From Emydura subglobosa (lineage: Eukaryota; Chordata; Testudines; Chelidae), in the NCBI GenBank assembly GCA_007922225.1, contig ML679969.1, positions 20,664,932 to 20,728,931 of the forward strand: DNA of 64,000 nt, read 5' to 3'. The notes beneath the pieces are model-generated. The model was not told where the DNA came from, did not search any database, and saw only the letters and a program-made list of their open reading frames with translations. A program made the position numbers and the translations under genes. Each line of letters begins with the position of its first letter. Position 1 is the first letter of the stretch. Positions 21,216-32,814 of this stretch are shown in pieces.

Positions 21216-22130
21216 CTCCCCACTAGCCCTCCCCACCGGACAGCAACAGGCCCTGCTGGGGTATGAAAGCCCACCCTGGCCCATCCTGCATCTGCTGACA
21301 GCTGGGTGGGAAACAGTGGATCAGGAAGCTAATGACTCCGCCACCAATGGCCCTGCTGTGTCTAGCCCAGGGATCCAGACTCAGGCCTGGGAGAGGGCGA
21401 CCCACCTGCTACGGACAAGGTGAATGTACCACCTAGCCGCAAGGACGGTGGTTGATCTGGCAGCTGTACAGGCTCGGGGTGGCAGGTACAGACGCCAGGC
21501 GTCTCTCCGTGGCTGGGGCCCCGCTAGCGACCTGTCAAGCTGCAGTGCTCCATGAGCAGGAAGGGAAGAGAGGGGCTCTCCCAAGCTTGTGTGCTGGCGG
21601 CAAGGTAATGCTGGGAGGAGGAAAGGGGGAGCTAACCGAAGAAGCTAGAGGATGCTGCGCAAGGCTTGAAGCAGCTGCAGAGTGACAAAGAAGTGCCTGA
21701 GCAGGAACTGGAGGAGGCACGAGAAGAAATGCATGGATTTACAAACAGAAAGAGCAGAAGAGCAGAGCCGCTGAGTGCACTGAGGATCCACTGCGAGGCA
21801 CAGAGCAAAGAATTGAAGTAGGGTGTTGGCAGAATTCTGGGTGGGCAGTGCCAGGAAGAGAGAGGAAAATGAGCCAGGAAGCCCAAATCACCCTGCCTTC
21901 CATGCTGGGCCAGCCAGAGACACCAGCACGGAAACTCACCTGTTCCCGAGGCAGTGGAAGAACTAACCCCCAGGTGTCCAGAGAAATTGTTGGTGGCAAA
22001 ACGCCTCCAAATCCTAGCATCTCAAAGCAGAGCCCTGTAGTCCACTGCAGATGCTGGTTGAACAAAGCTTGGGCCACACGATGCAATGAGCTGGGTGGGA
22101 GGAGCTGGTGGGGCCTTCAGAAGGGGGCTG
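21216..22130. other. Unassigned spacer
   Basis: A purine-rich stretch (21600-21790) could encode a short Glu/Arg-rich peptide in several frames, but has no start context or motif. It may be part of an unrecognised retroelement. No gene is supported. Confidence 0.35.
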
Positions 22131-23285
22131 AATCGTAGAATCATAAAAGATTAGAGTTGGAAGGGACCTCAGGAGGTATCTAGTCCAGTGTTTCTCAACC
22201 TTTTTGATACCAGGCACAGGCTTCCTATACTCTGTTAGGGAGATCTCAGGGACCAGTGCTAGTCCATAGACTGGTTATTGAGAAACACTGTTAACCCCCT
22301 GCTAAAAGCAGGACCAACCCCAACTAAACCATCCAGCCAGAGCTTTGTCAAGCCGGGCCTTAAAAACCTCTAAGGATGGAGATTCCACCACCTCCCTAGG
22401 TAACCCATTCCAGTGCTTCACCACCCTCCTAGTGAAAAATCTTTTCCTAATATCCAACCTAGACCTCCACCGCTGCAACTTGAGACCATTTCTCCTTGTT
22501 CTGTCATCTGCCACCACAGAGAACAGCCGAGCTCCAACCTCCCTGGAACCCCATTTCAGGTAGTTAAAGGCTGCTATCAAATCCCCAGTCATTCTTCTCT
22601 TCTGCAGACTAAACAAGCCCAGTTCCCTCAGCCTCTCCTCATAAATCATGTGCTCCAGCCTCCTAATCATTTTTGTTGCCCTCCACTGGATTCTCTCCAA
22701 TTTGTCCACCATCTTTCTGTAGTGGGGTGCCCAAAACTGGACACAATACTCTAAATGTGGCCTCACCAATGCCCCATAGAGGGGAATAATCACTTCCCTC
22801 AATCCGCTGGCAATGCCCCTCCTAATGCGGCCCAATATGCCTTAGCCTTCTTGACAACCAGGGCACACTGCTGACTCATATCCAGCTTCTTGTAACCCCC
22901 AGGTCCTTTTCTGCAGAACTGCTGCCTAGCCCGTTGGTCCCCAGTCTGTAGCTGTGCATGGGATTCTTCCATCCTAAGTTCAGGACTCTACACTTGTCCT
23001 TGTTGAACCTCATCAGATTTCTTTTGGCCCAATCCTCCAATTTGTCTAGGTCACTCTGTATCCTATCCCTACCTTCCAGGGTATCTACCACTGCCCCAGT
23101 TTAGTGTCATCCAAGAATTTGCTGAGGGTACAATCCACCCTGTCCTCCGGATCATTAATGAAGATGTTGAACAAAACCGGCCACAGGACGGCCTCCGTGG
23201 CACTCCGCTTGTGACCGGCTGCCAGCTAGACATCAAGCCATTGATCACTACTCATCCAACCAACCAACCAACCCATACTTCTTAA
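22131..23285 (-). mobile_element. CR1 LINE, 5'-truncated, with internal MITE
   Basis: Reading the minus strand: KKYGL at about 23280, the RT C-terminal half with [11 protein letters not shown] (22876-23091), [30 protein letters not shown] and the [18 protein letters not shown] thumb (22302-22835), then the 3' UTR and the ATCATAGAATC-type tail at 22131-22150. Near 23250 about 50 coding bases are replaced by a (CCAA)4 run. A 105-bp hAT-like MITE lies in the 3' UTR (22186-22290). Confidence 0.93.
22186..22290. mobile_element. hAT-like MITE, 105 bp, inside CR1 3' UTR
   Basis: Starts CAGTGTTTCTCAACC and ends GGTTATTGAGAAACACTG, giving about 15-base inverted ends of the CAGTG-TTCTCAA type used by Charlie-like hAT elements. 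The surrounding CR1 consensus (TCTAGTCCAACCCCCTGC) is otherwise continuous, so the insertion is clear, although I cannot see a clean 8-bp duplication. Confidence 0.75.
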
Positions 23286-23289
23286 TTTA

Positions 23290-24275
23290 AGGGGACTATT
23301 CTCCCCCCCACTGAAACTGAGTTAAGATTTTTGGTTGGCCATCTCTCAGCACCAATGAACAGGGGAAGGATTGAGACAGACAACCCCCTGGGCCAATGGG
23401 GAGAGGCCAAAGCTCCAGTCAGCCTGATTGACAGGGCAGGCCGGGCAGGCCAATGGGAGAGCCAGGAGGCCCAGAGGAGTCCCATCCTCCCATGTGTGAG
23501 CTGGAGCTGCCAGTGGCCCTGCATGTATGCTGCCCTGGGCAGAGCAGCAGCCAGGCTGGGAGGCCGGAGAAGCCAGGCCAGGGAGCCGAGTGGGGCTGAG
23601 GCTGGAACTGGGGCTGGAGCCGAGTGCAGGAGGCCATTGGAGCAACCCAGCAGGCTGGGCTGGAGGCAGAGCAGCAGCCACACGGCAGGACGGTGGATCA
23701 GGAGCTGGGCCTGGGGCCATCTGGAGCTGGGTGCAGCGACCAGCTGGGAAGAGCGAGGGGGACCCTGGGCAGGGCCCAGCACAGGGAGACGCCACCAGGC
23801 CAGAAGCCGTGCAGGCTTTGGATGACAAGCAATGATCAATGGGTCAGGGAAGGTGATGGTGTGCACTGGTGAAGGCTGGCAGAGTGGCTAGACAGCAGAG
23901 CGAGCAAAGGGCCTTCTTTCCTCCATTCCTCCACCCAGGTATGAGGTGAACTCTGCAGCTGCACCTCTGAACTCCGGGTCTGCACTAAGGACAGCACCTG
24001 TGAGTGGGGGGGTGTGACAGGAGGGGCACATTAAAGGAACTTAAGAACCTGGACTTAAGAACCTGAGGCAAATGGAAACTGCCCAAGGTACTCGAATGGG
24101 TGTTTTGTTCATGAATCCTGCTTGCAGCGTTTTCCCAAGGTAGCGCCAGGTCGCTCTTTCCCTTTTATTAAAAGTTTCTTTCCTATGCTCAGTCTCTGCT
24201 TGCAAGAGGGAAAGTGTTGCCTCTAGAGGTGCCCAAAGGGTTGTGTGTGATTGTCCCAGGTTACTGGGTGGGGGC
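23290..24275 (+). mobile_element. LTR-like repeat of chelonian type
   Basis: The end of the block (TTTTATTAAAAGTTTCTTTCCTATGCTCAG, then GTGCCCAAAGGG, then GTCCCAGGTTACTGGGTGGG) is a sequence type I recall as the 3' part of a turtle LTR element. The 5' part is GC-rich with GGAGCCGAGTG-like motifs, also seen near 9.0 kb. No internal coding region is recognisable. Boundaries and class are uncertain. Confidence 0.45.
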
Positions 24276-26269
24276 TTGAGCTGGTTTTCTGTTGTAGACA
24301 GACAGACTGAATTAGACCAAACGAAAAGGCCTCCTGCTATAACTCAAGGACTGTGCTAGGATCACGCCTGGGGAATGAGAGAAGCGTGGGACTGCAAATC
24401 AGTGAACCAAAACTGGTTTGTTGGCAATTATGGTGAGCAATGTAATGAGAGGATAGGCTATTCCTCCCACTATTCCCTCTTCGAAAGAGACTTGGAGGCA
24501 AATTGACAAAGGAGGCCGCTGGCTGACTGGAGCTTCACCACTATGGCTGCCACCCTCGCCATCTCCTGGGGCCCTGGAATCCACCAGGACACTGTTGGGC
24601 TTTCACTTTTTTGATCCTGAGAGATGCTTAGACCAGATCGGGCCATAGAAGGGGTCCAGGTGACATCGCCACCACTACCCGCTGCAGCTAAACTCCAGCC
24701 ACCAGCTGGGATGTGAGATTTTGTTGTCATCTCCCGCTCCCGTGTTATCTTTTCCCTCCCTACCTCTCTTTTTCTCTTTCCTCTCACGCTGTCTTTTCCT
24801 TCTGTCCACTGTGAGTCAGGCTTAGATGACCGAGATGTACATTTTGCAACGTTGCTGTGAGCCTATCACCAGAAAGAAGCAGCTGAAAACGATACCCTCA
24901 AGCAATGGTTCCCAACCTTTTGGGGTTCAGAACCCATCTAATGGCTCAACCTTGATGGTCTGTTGCAACCAGAGACCTCCTCAGATGCTTCAAACCCAAT
25001 GCCCCCCCTCCCCATCAGAGGGGTCTATTGTAGGTGGGGGCACGTCAAAGCTAAGATTCCAGATGCTCCAGCCAGATGTGAACATCTGGGGAACCACCCT
25101 CACCAGCTACTGAATGGAGGAGTGGTGAGTCAAGACCTCCCTCCCCAAAGTACACAACTCCCCCACATGGCCCATGGAAGACAGAGGGTAAGGAGGGCAG
25201 GGGCATGGAGGTGAAGTGAGGAGTTTGAAGAAGGGGGTGTAGTGAAAAAGGAGTTGAGGGTTCTGGGGGGCAGAGGTATGTGGGGGTGCAGTGTGAGGCT
25301 GGGGGAAGGATATGGGAGCAGACGAGCCAGGGCGAGAGGCAGTGAGCCAATAACTCCCCAAAAAAGCACATAGCCCACCCCACAGCCCAAGGGGGTAGGG
25401 AGTAAAGGGGTGGGGGGATTTGGGCTTCTGGGAGTGAAAGGGGAGGCTGGGGAATGAGTTAAGGAGGCAGAAGGGTCTGGGGTGCAGTGGGAGAAGTTTG
25501 GGGGGTGGAGGGGCTGGAGGCCAGGATGTGTGGTACGATAGAAAGCGAGTCACCTGATTGTGTGGGAGGGGCACATTGGGGACCTACGGTGTGGGGCAGG
25601 ACGGAGTATGGAAGGCAGAGCATCGTCTGGCTATGGGATGGGGGTGCATTGGGGGGCCAACGTGCTGGAGAACAATACACCAACTGTTCTCTCCCAGCTC
25701 CCAGTCCACTGGGCTGCCTGGGGAGGCTCCGTTTCCTGCTCCAGGTGTTGCAAATTCAGGTTTGCCCTGGCTCCCCTAATGGGCACTGGCCAGACCAAAT
25801 TCCTGTGCGTGGCATTGCAGCCTAGCTCAAGGGCTCACTCAGATTTGGCCTGTCCAGCTCCTTCATCTTCATGACAGAGTGGCAGCTGGGCCAGCTCTGA
25901 GCAGCGCTGTGATCCCGTGCAATGACTGGAGTGGGGAGCTGAGCCCATCCACTCTTCGACACCACCCACGGGCTGAGGAATCCTGCCTTAAACAGCCCGA
26001 TGCTGGTCCAAGTTTGCTAGATCTCAGAGTGGCCGATCAGATCATACTCTGGGCCTGTATTGTTCCAGCAGCGAAGCTGGGAGTAAAAGTCAACATCAGA
26101 GCCAGAAACAGCATTGTCTGTTCTCGCTGTTCTTGTCTCTCCCCTTCGGTGTGTGTTTGTCTCCTTTTGTTTTCTAGAAAGTAGGATCTGGCTTTAACAA
26201 CAGCGACATCGACAGCTCAGGCCCAGACCAGCTAACTTGTCCTCTTTTCCCTGAAAGGCCAGGTATTAC
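24276..26269. other. Unassigned, partly repeat-like
   Basis: 24400-24900 and 25960-26265 read like parts of a high-copy chelonian repeat that I cannot classify (for example GATGACCGAGATGTACATTTTGC; CAACAGCGACATCGACAGC). 24904 begins CAATGGTTCCCAACC, resembling a hAT end, but no matching right end was found. 25100-25700 is G-rich with no gene. Confidence 0.35.
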
Positions 26270-26375
26270 CATAGAATCACAGAGTTGGAAGGGACCTCAG
26301 GAGGTCATCTAGTCCAACCCCCTGCTCAAAGCAGGACTAACTTCAGCTAAATAATCCCAGCCAGGGTTTTGTCAA
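26270..26375 (-). mobile_element. CR1 3' terminus, severely 5'-truncated
   Basis: ACCATAGAATCACAGAGTTGG, then AAGGGACCTCAGGAGGTCATC, then CCAACCCCCTGCTC, is the reverse complement of the standard CR1 3' UTR and tail. Only about 100 bases are present. Confidence 0.92.
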
Positions 26376-26780
26376 CACTCTACACTGTCCAAGAGATTGT
26401 CAAATATGAGGCTTCTTCCTTCTGAAAGCTCTCTCCAGCTAAAGGGAAGGGAACGAGGGGTGTGGTTAAAACGACAGCCTTACTTAGTACTTTGCATTTC
26501 AAATACTGTACTGTTTTCCCTTCTTTGCCACCAGAAGGTTAACAGGCTGCTAACCACTGTGTTTGCCCTGGTAGGTAGCAGGCTGAGGTCTCTAGATACC
26601 AAACTCCGAGCCTGTTTAACCCTATTTAATGTAAGAGAGTGACTGGGACTTGTTAACACCTTTGGACTCTTTGGGCCCATTTACTCCATCGCAATTCATA
26701 CAACAGTTCTCACATCAGGCTAGGCCTAAGTCTTGCAGATTCTTTCTGCATAACATCTTTAAAATACGCCTTTCCTAGCT
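26376..26780. other. Unassigned spacer
   Basis: No recognised gene or repeat. A short 81-codon ORF has no motif. Confidence 0.3.
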
Positions 26781-27461
26781 GTCTGCACACTTAAAACGTC
26801 CTTCCAGACTCTCATCAGCTCACATCTCAATGCTGGCAACATCCTTCTCTCTGGCCTTGACAAATGCAATCCTGCCCAGATTTGCAAATGCAATCCTTCC
26901 TGCAGCCTCACACTGCACCCCCCACCTGCCCCCCCCTCCACACCTCTGCCCTCAAATTCCTTCCCCAGCTCCCCAACACTGCACCCCCAAGCAAGCCTGA
27001 CTCAGATCCGTTCAGAAAGCTGCTGCAAAGGTTGTTTTGCTAGCCCATTGCTTTGCCCATGCCGCCCTTCTCTTTGAAACCCTTTGCTGCCTCCTCCTGC
27101 TCTACTGCACCAGACCTAATGAAGATGCTTGTATTCACTTTCCAGGCTCTGCACGCTCACTCCCCGCTCTCTAGCTCTCAGTCACCACGGAGCTGTCAGT
27201 GCCCCCCTCCAATCAGCCCATGATGCCAGCCTCCATCACCCACTCGTTACGTTTTCAGAGAAGCCCCTTTGAGCTTTCTCCCCTGCTGCCCAGTGCCTGA
27301 GAGGTGCTCCCCGCGAACAGCCGCAAAATTACCTCATTGTCCACCTTCATCCCTCCTCAGAACTCTCCTGGGCTGTGAAGCTACAAGGGTTTGGCTGCTA
27401 GTGTGCAGAGCGCCTGCCTGTCTGTGTTGACCAGTATTGTCTCATTCTTTCCATGGGCTCC
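26781..27461 (+). mobile_element. L2-like LINE, 3' part of ORF (first half of an interrupted copy)
   Basis: The order of segments is that of sauropsid L2-like LINEs: CTCTCTGGCCTTGACAAATGC, AAAGCTGCTGCAAAGG, AATCAGCCCATGATGCCAGCC, and TTGACCAGTATTGTCTCATTC. Translations are broken by many indels. At 27461 the copy is interrupted by a solo LTR, and it resumes at 28149 with CCATCTGTCTGTCTGCATC and the TTAGATTGTGAGC tail. Confidence 0.72.
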
Positions 27462-28143
27462 TGCTGCAGTCAGTGCTACACCCCCAGGTGTGCAACAGTC
27501 TCTAGGAAGCTGAATCTCTGGGGCGCCAGCCCTCCTGCTTCACACTGGGAGCTCTGCTCAGCGCGATGACCCCTGGATTAATGCACCTCACTGAGTATTT
27601 ACAGTGACACTGAGGTTGTCTTGTGAAAACAGCCAGATTTAGTAATCAGCAAGAACCAACGCAGGCCGTCCCCAGGAGGGCACAGAGAAAGGAAGGTTAA
27701 AGCTTCGCCCATTGTGGCCAGCCCAGTGAACCTCATTTTCAGGCCCCCCACAACTTCCTTCCTTAGTCAGTTCCCAGGTGAGAAAGCCCCTAGCTTCTTC
27801 CAGAGCCAGCCAATTTATCCCCAGCTCACACCTCCCAGCCCTTATTCTCAGGCTGGGGTCTCGGCTCAGCTTGCCTACTAGGAGTGTCAATCCATGGCAT
27901 GAGTCACTGGAGTCTCTCTGGACCCTTGGTTGATCTGGGTCAGTTTCAGCCGGTTCCTTAACAACTCTATTCATTCCCCCCAGACAGGGCGCTGACACCC
28001 CCTTCTCTCCATGGCACATGACCTGCCCTGAGAGCAAACTTCATCCTTTCCCCTGCTGGATGGTAGCCATGCAATATATAGGGGGAAAATGAGGCACACA
28101 CAGGTGTCATGAAGATATTACAGCATGTTCCCACTTTGTCACA
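27462..28143 (-). mobile_element. Solo LTR, 682 bp, with 5-bp target duplication
   Basis: Bounded by TGCTGCAGTC on the left and TTTGTCACA on the right, i.e. TG...CA ends. The same five bases GCTCC lie directly outside both ends (27457-27461 and 28144-28148). It separates two halves of an L2-like LINE. The minus-strand start, TGTGACAAAGTGGGA, is homologous to the partial LTR at 15496-15726. The minus-strand 132-codon ORF inside has no retroviral domain. Confidence 0.85.
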
Positions 28144-28148
28144 GCTCC

Positions 28149-28335
28149 CTCCCCCCCCCTCCATCTGTCTGTCTGCATCACCTGTTCTCTCTTGTCTGAT
28201 ACTTAGATTGTGAGCACTGTGGGGCAGGGGCCACCCTTTAGTTCTGTATTTATACAGCGCCTGAGGCAATGGGGCTCTGGGCCATGACCGGGGCTCCCTG
28301 GTGCTATGGTAATGCTGCTAATAAAGAATAATGGT
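28149..28335 (+). mobile_element. L2-like LINE 3' UTR tail (second half of the interrupted copy)
   Basis: CTTAGATTGTGAGCACTGTGG, GGGCAGGGGCCACC, TTCTGTATTTATACAGCGCC, then GGGGCTC...GGTGCTATGGTAAT is the shared L2-like 3' end. It is also present at 45.7, 53.1 (reverse), 55.9 and 61.24 kb. Confidence 0.82.
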
Positions 28336-31300
28336 AGCTAATAAAGCACTCTGAGATTCCCTGATGAACCGCACTGTATAGGAGTCAGAGGTGATTCTCC
28401 CACGCCGTTCTGTGATGGGCTGAGGGCAGGAGCCTCAGCTGACCAGAATTTTGGGCCCTAACAATTGTCTAGGAGGGGAGCAGGGCCCTGGCTAGTGTCT
28501 CTCATGCCCAGGCCTGGCACTGGGAATTTCCCCTTGCTGCTGAACAGGCACCGGGCTAGGAGAGGCAGGGCTCGGGTCACAGCTTGCAGGGTCCACTTTC
28601 ATGCTGTAGGAACTGAAACTGAGCCAGGAGGAGACAGACGGTGCCCAGCCTGCCACAAGCCCCAGCCATGAGACTCCTGACTCCGAGTCATCCCCATGCT
28701 GACTTAGCTCTCAGCATGAAGGGTCAGTGGCTCCGATGAGTTTATTTATACGTCTAGGAGCATGTGCCCATTGCCCGAGCCTCTGGGTGCATTTCCACCA
28801 AGCAAACATTCCGCGCAGAAACTGCAACGTGCCACCAGCAACTGATTGCATCTAAAGATAACTCAGCAGCCTCCAAATGCCCTGTCTGTGGGCGCACAGC
28901 TGGAGAGGAATGGTGCGCTTTGCAGCTCTAAAACGCTGGCACCGGTGTCAGGATCCTTCTCCCGAGGGCCTGGACAGCCTTGACTGACCGACAGATCTCT
29001 GTCCAGCTGCCACCCAGCCCCTCCCTCAGCTGGCACCTCCTTGCCTGCAGCACCCCCTGCTGGGCAGTGCAGTGCTGGGATGTGCAGAGCCACCTGCTGC
29101 ACTGTAACTGGCTGATGGATCTCACCTCTCCAGTCACTGGCCCTTCGCCTTGGAGGAACCTGCTGTCTGCATGGTGTCCTGGCTGCTCTCGTGGCATGTT
29201 GTTGCCTGGCTAGACATTGTGCACTGGGCTTTGATCCAATCCAGGGCTAGCCGGGGAGAGAAGGAGTGGGGAGCTCTCCCTGTTGAGAGAGAGACTCATT
29301 CTAGGAGATACAGTCTAGCTTTGCATGCTCTGTATTTTTCACTTCCATGTATCTCTTGGCCTAGGCCACTTTCATCACACAGCCCAGCATGGCATTGCAC
29401 TCTGGTCCCGGTGTCATTTCATTGCATCTGGTCCTACAGTGCACCTGGAACTGGGTCAGCCATCCATGCAGTCAGCAGACTGTGAACATCACCGCTGGAT
29501 GGCAGGCAATGTTGTGCTCACGGGCATAATGGGCCAGCTAGGGTCATTCTCAAGACCCCTCGGTGTCCGTGGGGGTCTGCCCAGCATGTTCCACTGCCTG
29601 GGCCTTCATAGGGGAGTGCTGGCAATACTGTGTACAGCGGCTCCTTGCCAATCACTCAGACATGGGCCATTTTTCTAGCAGTCCTTGGGGTGCTCCCCGT
29701 GGGGCGATGCTGCCTGTGATCGAGGTTGTTTTGCCCCTGCGTGACTTCTGGGGATCCCATGGCAGCCGGGTGTGTTTGCCCTATGCTGGGACCCACAGTC
29801 ATTTCATCCCTCCCCAGGGATGGCTCTGCTGCACTGGCTGCTTGGAGGCCTTTACCCATGGGGAGGCAAGTTTTTGAGCAATCGGCAGCGCCACCAACCA
29901 ACCAGGCACCCACAGATGTTTGAGTTCAGCTCAGCAATGCCAGTGACTGTCCCAGTTTGGCTCCTGGGTTGTGTGAAACCCAATCCAGGGCACCTGGCTC
30001 CCACAGTCCAGGGTCATAGCCCCCATCACACACCTTGCTCCGTTCTCCTAGCCTTACTCCTCATAGCAGCATCTCCCCGCTTCCTCTGTCTTCATCTCCC
30101 CCTCCCCATCCGCCCCAGCACACGCCATTGCTGAGGTCCATGGCACTCTGAGTGCCTCGTGCTGGACAATCCGGTGCTGCCCCTGCCCCGCTGGTTGTGA
30201 TTAGGGTTGGTTGGGATTGCAGGCATGCCCAGAGCCCTCCTGGTTCTTGCTAGCCTGAGGCCAGCAAGTTTCCCATTGCCTGGGCCCGTGGCACTGAAGA
30301 GGGGATTCACGGTTGATTCAGAAGTGGCTGGGGCTTTTATTCAGCATAACGACTGTGAGCTGTCCTTGTAACCCCCTCTCCAAAGCCTCCTGCTGTGACC
30401 CCTGACCAGTGCCAGCTGACCAGGCCTTTCAGTTGTCACAGCAAACCTGATTTCCCTGGGGCGCTTCGTTTGTGTTTCCCCAGGCAGTCAGCCACCTACA
30501 AGGAGAGCAGGGTGACTGGGAATCACAGCTTCTCCCCAGGGCCCCCCACATCTCCCAGCCAGGCTGCCGGCTGTCACGGGGAGAAGCACTGTATATAGCC
30601 AGCCAAGGGAGGAGAGGGGCTGAGCAGAGCTGGCAGGGCGTGAGGACTGGGGGCTCAATCAAGGGCTGGAAGCGGAGGTGCTGATCAGCCTAAGAGGACT
30701 CTGCAGGGTCGACTGAACTGGCTTCAAACCCCCGCAGCCCTCACTGCATCTTTTCCTGTAACAAAGCCCCCAACAGCAGAGACAATCCTCAGAGCCCGGC
30801 CGGTGACTCACTTCTCTGTCCATTCCCTATTTGTTTCGTGTTCCCAGGGCAGCATGATTTTGTCCCTGTAAAGGGTGTTAATAAGTGCTCGAAGGTATCA
30901 TTCAAATTCTCTTGGACTGGATGATATTTCAGGGTCTGTCCTCTCAGTGCCTCTCTCGAAGACAAGAGAGCGCAGCCCTCTTGGACAGAGCTGTGCTGAC
31001 CTCATTAGCCAGAGAGACACAGGAGGGGGTGGGAGAAGGTGTGTGTGTGTGAATCAGAGCTCTGAAGAGCAAGGAAAACCATCTCATTCCAAGCACAGCC
31101 AGGGAGCTGGGACCACGGTGGTGTGGCCTTGGATGTCTATTAAAGACGCAGGCACTGAATGGACACAGTAGTGAGGTGGCTGCTGCAGGCAGGTGGTGAC
31201 ATAAGGGAGCAGGTCATCCAGGAAGGGAATTCTGTGATTTCTGTGGCTCTCTCTTTGTTTCCACAGGAGCCAGCTGGAGTCCCAATCCTGCAGGCAGGTG

Positions 31301-31440
31301 GCAGATAGGAAAATGGGCTGGGAGTTCCATAGACCTGCTTGGGCTGCCTGCAACTGCAGGAGGAAATAAAGAATTGATGGGCGACTCTAATTTGTAAACA
31401 TTTGTGGCAGATGAAGAATGGCTGAACATTTGGCACTGGG
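28336..31440. other. 3.1 kb unassigned GC-moderate DNA
   Basis: No recognised exon, repeat terminus or RNA gene. Short overlapping ORFs (up to 120 codons) occur on both strands without domains. A short GT run lies at 31040-31052. A slightly AT-rich stretch at 28735-28870 (GTTTATTTATACGTC; CTGATTGCATCTAAAGATAAC) might be non-coding regulatory DNA. Confidence 0.35.
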
Positions 31441-31479
31441 AACATTTAAACTCATATTCCCTGACAAATGAACAGAGCA

Positions 31480-31855
31480 GCACACAATGCACCACATATC
31501 AGTAAACACACACACCCACAGCGACACACAGTGCACATGCATGCTGCCAAGCGACAAACATACCAGTAACCTCTCCACTCTGTGACAAATGCACAGCCTA
31601 TTGGTAGACACACACACACACCAACAATTGCACAGCTTACTGGTAGACACACACACACCAACAATTGCACAGCCTATGGTAGACGCACACACACACCCAG
31701 ACAATTGCACAGCACACCAGTAAACATACACCAGTAAATATGCACTCATACTCTCACACACACACACACACGCTGACAAATGTGCAGTATACTCTGAGTG
31801 CACAAAACTGTCCACCCGCACTGACAAATTCACAAACATAGCAACACACACACAC
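31480..31855. repeat. CA-rich compound minisatellite
   Basis: A (CA)n core alternates with a longer unit, CAACAATTGCACAGC plus CTATTGGTAGA. Three adjacent copies at 31580-31710 have a period near 43-45 bases. Translation on the minus strand gives Cys/Val-rich ORFs (31387-31857), which are artefacts. Confidence 0.85.
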
Positions 31856-31894
31856 ACAGCACTGGAAAGGGAATATATATCCCAGAGACAGGAG

Positions 31895-32275
31895 TCCCTT
31901 GTGTGCTTTTTCTGTTTTCCTCATTCCTGTTCATAAAGGTCTGCTCTTAAGTAATGAGTTTTTTCTGCGGGTAGATACACAAGTGTGCCAATGTAAATTG
32001 CTCCATTTGGAGGGCTAATTGCACTAAAAGGCAGCCTGATCTGTGGTTTTTCTCTATTTTACATTAGCAGCTGAGCTGTCAGATCTGAAATGGAAACTCA
32101 TTTTTAAGGCTTTGCATTTACAGTGGCTTCAACAATGAAAAATGTTCCCTGACAGTAATAGAAGGCAAACCTCATTAGAGAAACTTAAACCAAAGCGGCA
32201 CTGTGCTAAAGCCCTCAGGCTGCTTCCAAGCATCTTAAGAGGGAAGGAGAGCATTTTTCACATGACTCTCTCCGC
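31895..32275. promoter_or_regulatory. Strong candidate conserved non-coding element
   Basis: AT-rich and non-repetitive between a CA minisatellite and a GC-rich stretch. It contains TTAAGTAATGAG, GGCTAATTGCACTAAAAGG, TTTTACATTAGCAGCTGAGC (with a CAGCTG E-box), CTCATTTTTAAGGC, and AACCTCATTAGAG. No frame is open for long. The look is that of a vertebrate developmental enhancer. Confidence 0.52.
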
Positions 32276-32810
32276 CCGCGGAGTGCACTGGCTCTGCTAG
32301 ACTATTGCTGCACCCTCAGGAGCTGTACAGCTGACATGCACAGGGTTTCAATGGAAATGGCAAATGGCTTTCTCTCAGGGGCACAGGCTGCGGAGCTGCT
32401 TAAAGGGCTGGGAGCCCAGCTCACTCAGAATTTGCAGCCTTTACCCCCTCCCCTGGCAGCGTCTATGGCTTGTAATTGCCATGCTATTAAGTGGGGGGAG
32501 GGCACCACCCAGGCTGTGACGGGGGCAAATGTAGTCCAGCACAATCAGCTGGGCAATGGCCCAGCTGTAGTGCCACCTGATGCATGCAGGCCCAAAGAGG
32601 CCGAGAGACCCACTCACAGCCTGTACATCGGAGAATCAAACCCCACAGCACGGCTTGTGCACTGAAACCAGCTGCTGGTACCAACGGGGAGTGGGGGAAT
32701 CCTAGGCATCAGCAAGTCACATCTCCAATAGCGAGCACAGGGCAAGGCTCCAAACCCACAGGGCTTCCCTACTGCACAGCCACTGCTGCGGCAAGGGAGG
32801 GGGCGGGGAC
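32276..32810. other. Unassigned spacer
   Basis: GC-rich; no recognised gene or repeat. Confidence 0.35.
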
Positions 32811-32814
32811 AGGC

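Noticed and set aside
20561..21226. 221-codon Pro/His-rich ORF as an extensin-like or antifreeze-like protein
   Set aside because: It is the direct translation of a C-rich tandem array; three overlapping frames give similar peptides.
21600..21790. Coiled-coil coding exon (Glu/Arg/Lys-rich)
   Set aside because: Purine-rich composition makes all frames look charged; no splice sites or conserved heptads.
24904..25950. 1-kb hAT element starting CAATGGTTCCCAACC
   Set aside because: No inverted right end or 8-bp duplication could be found.
30770..31060. tRNA or small RNA gene
   Set aside because: No A/B box pair, cloverleaf or Pol III terminator arrangement seen here or elsewhere in the window.
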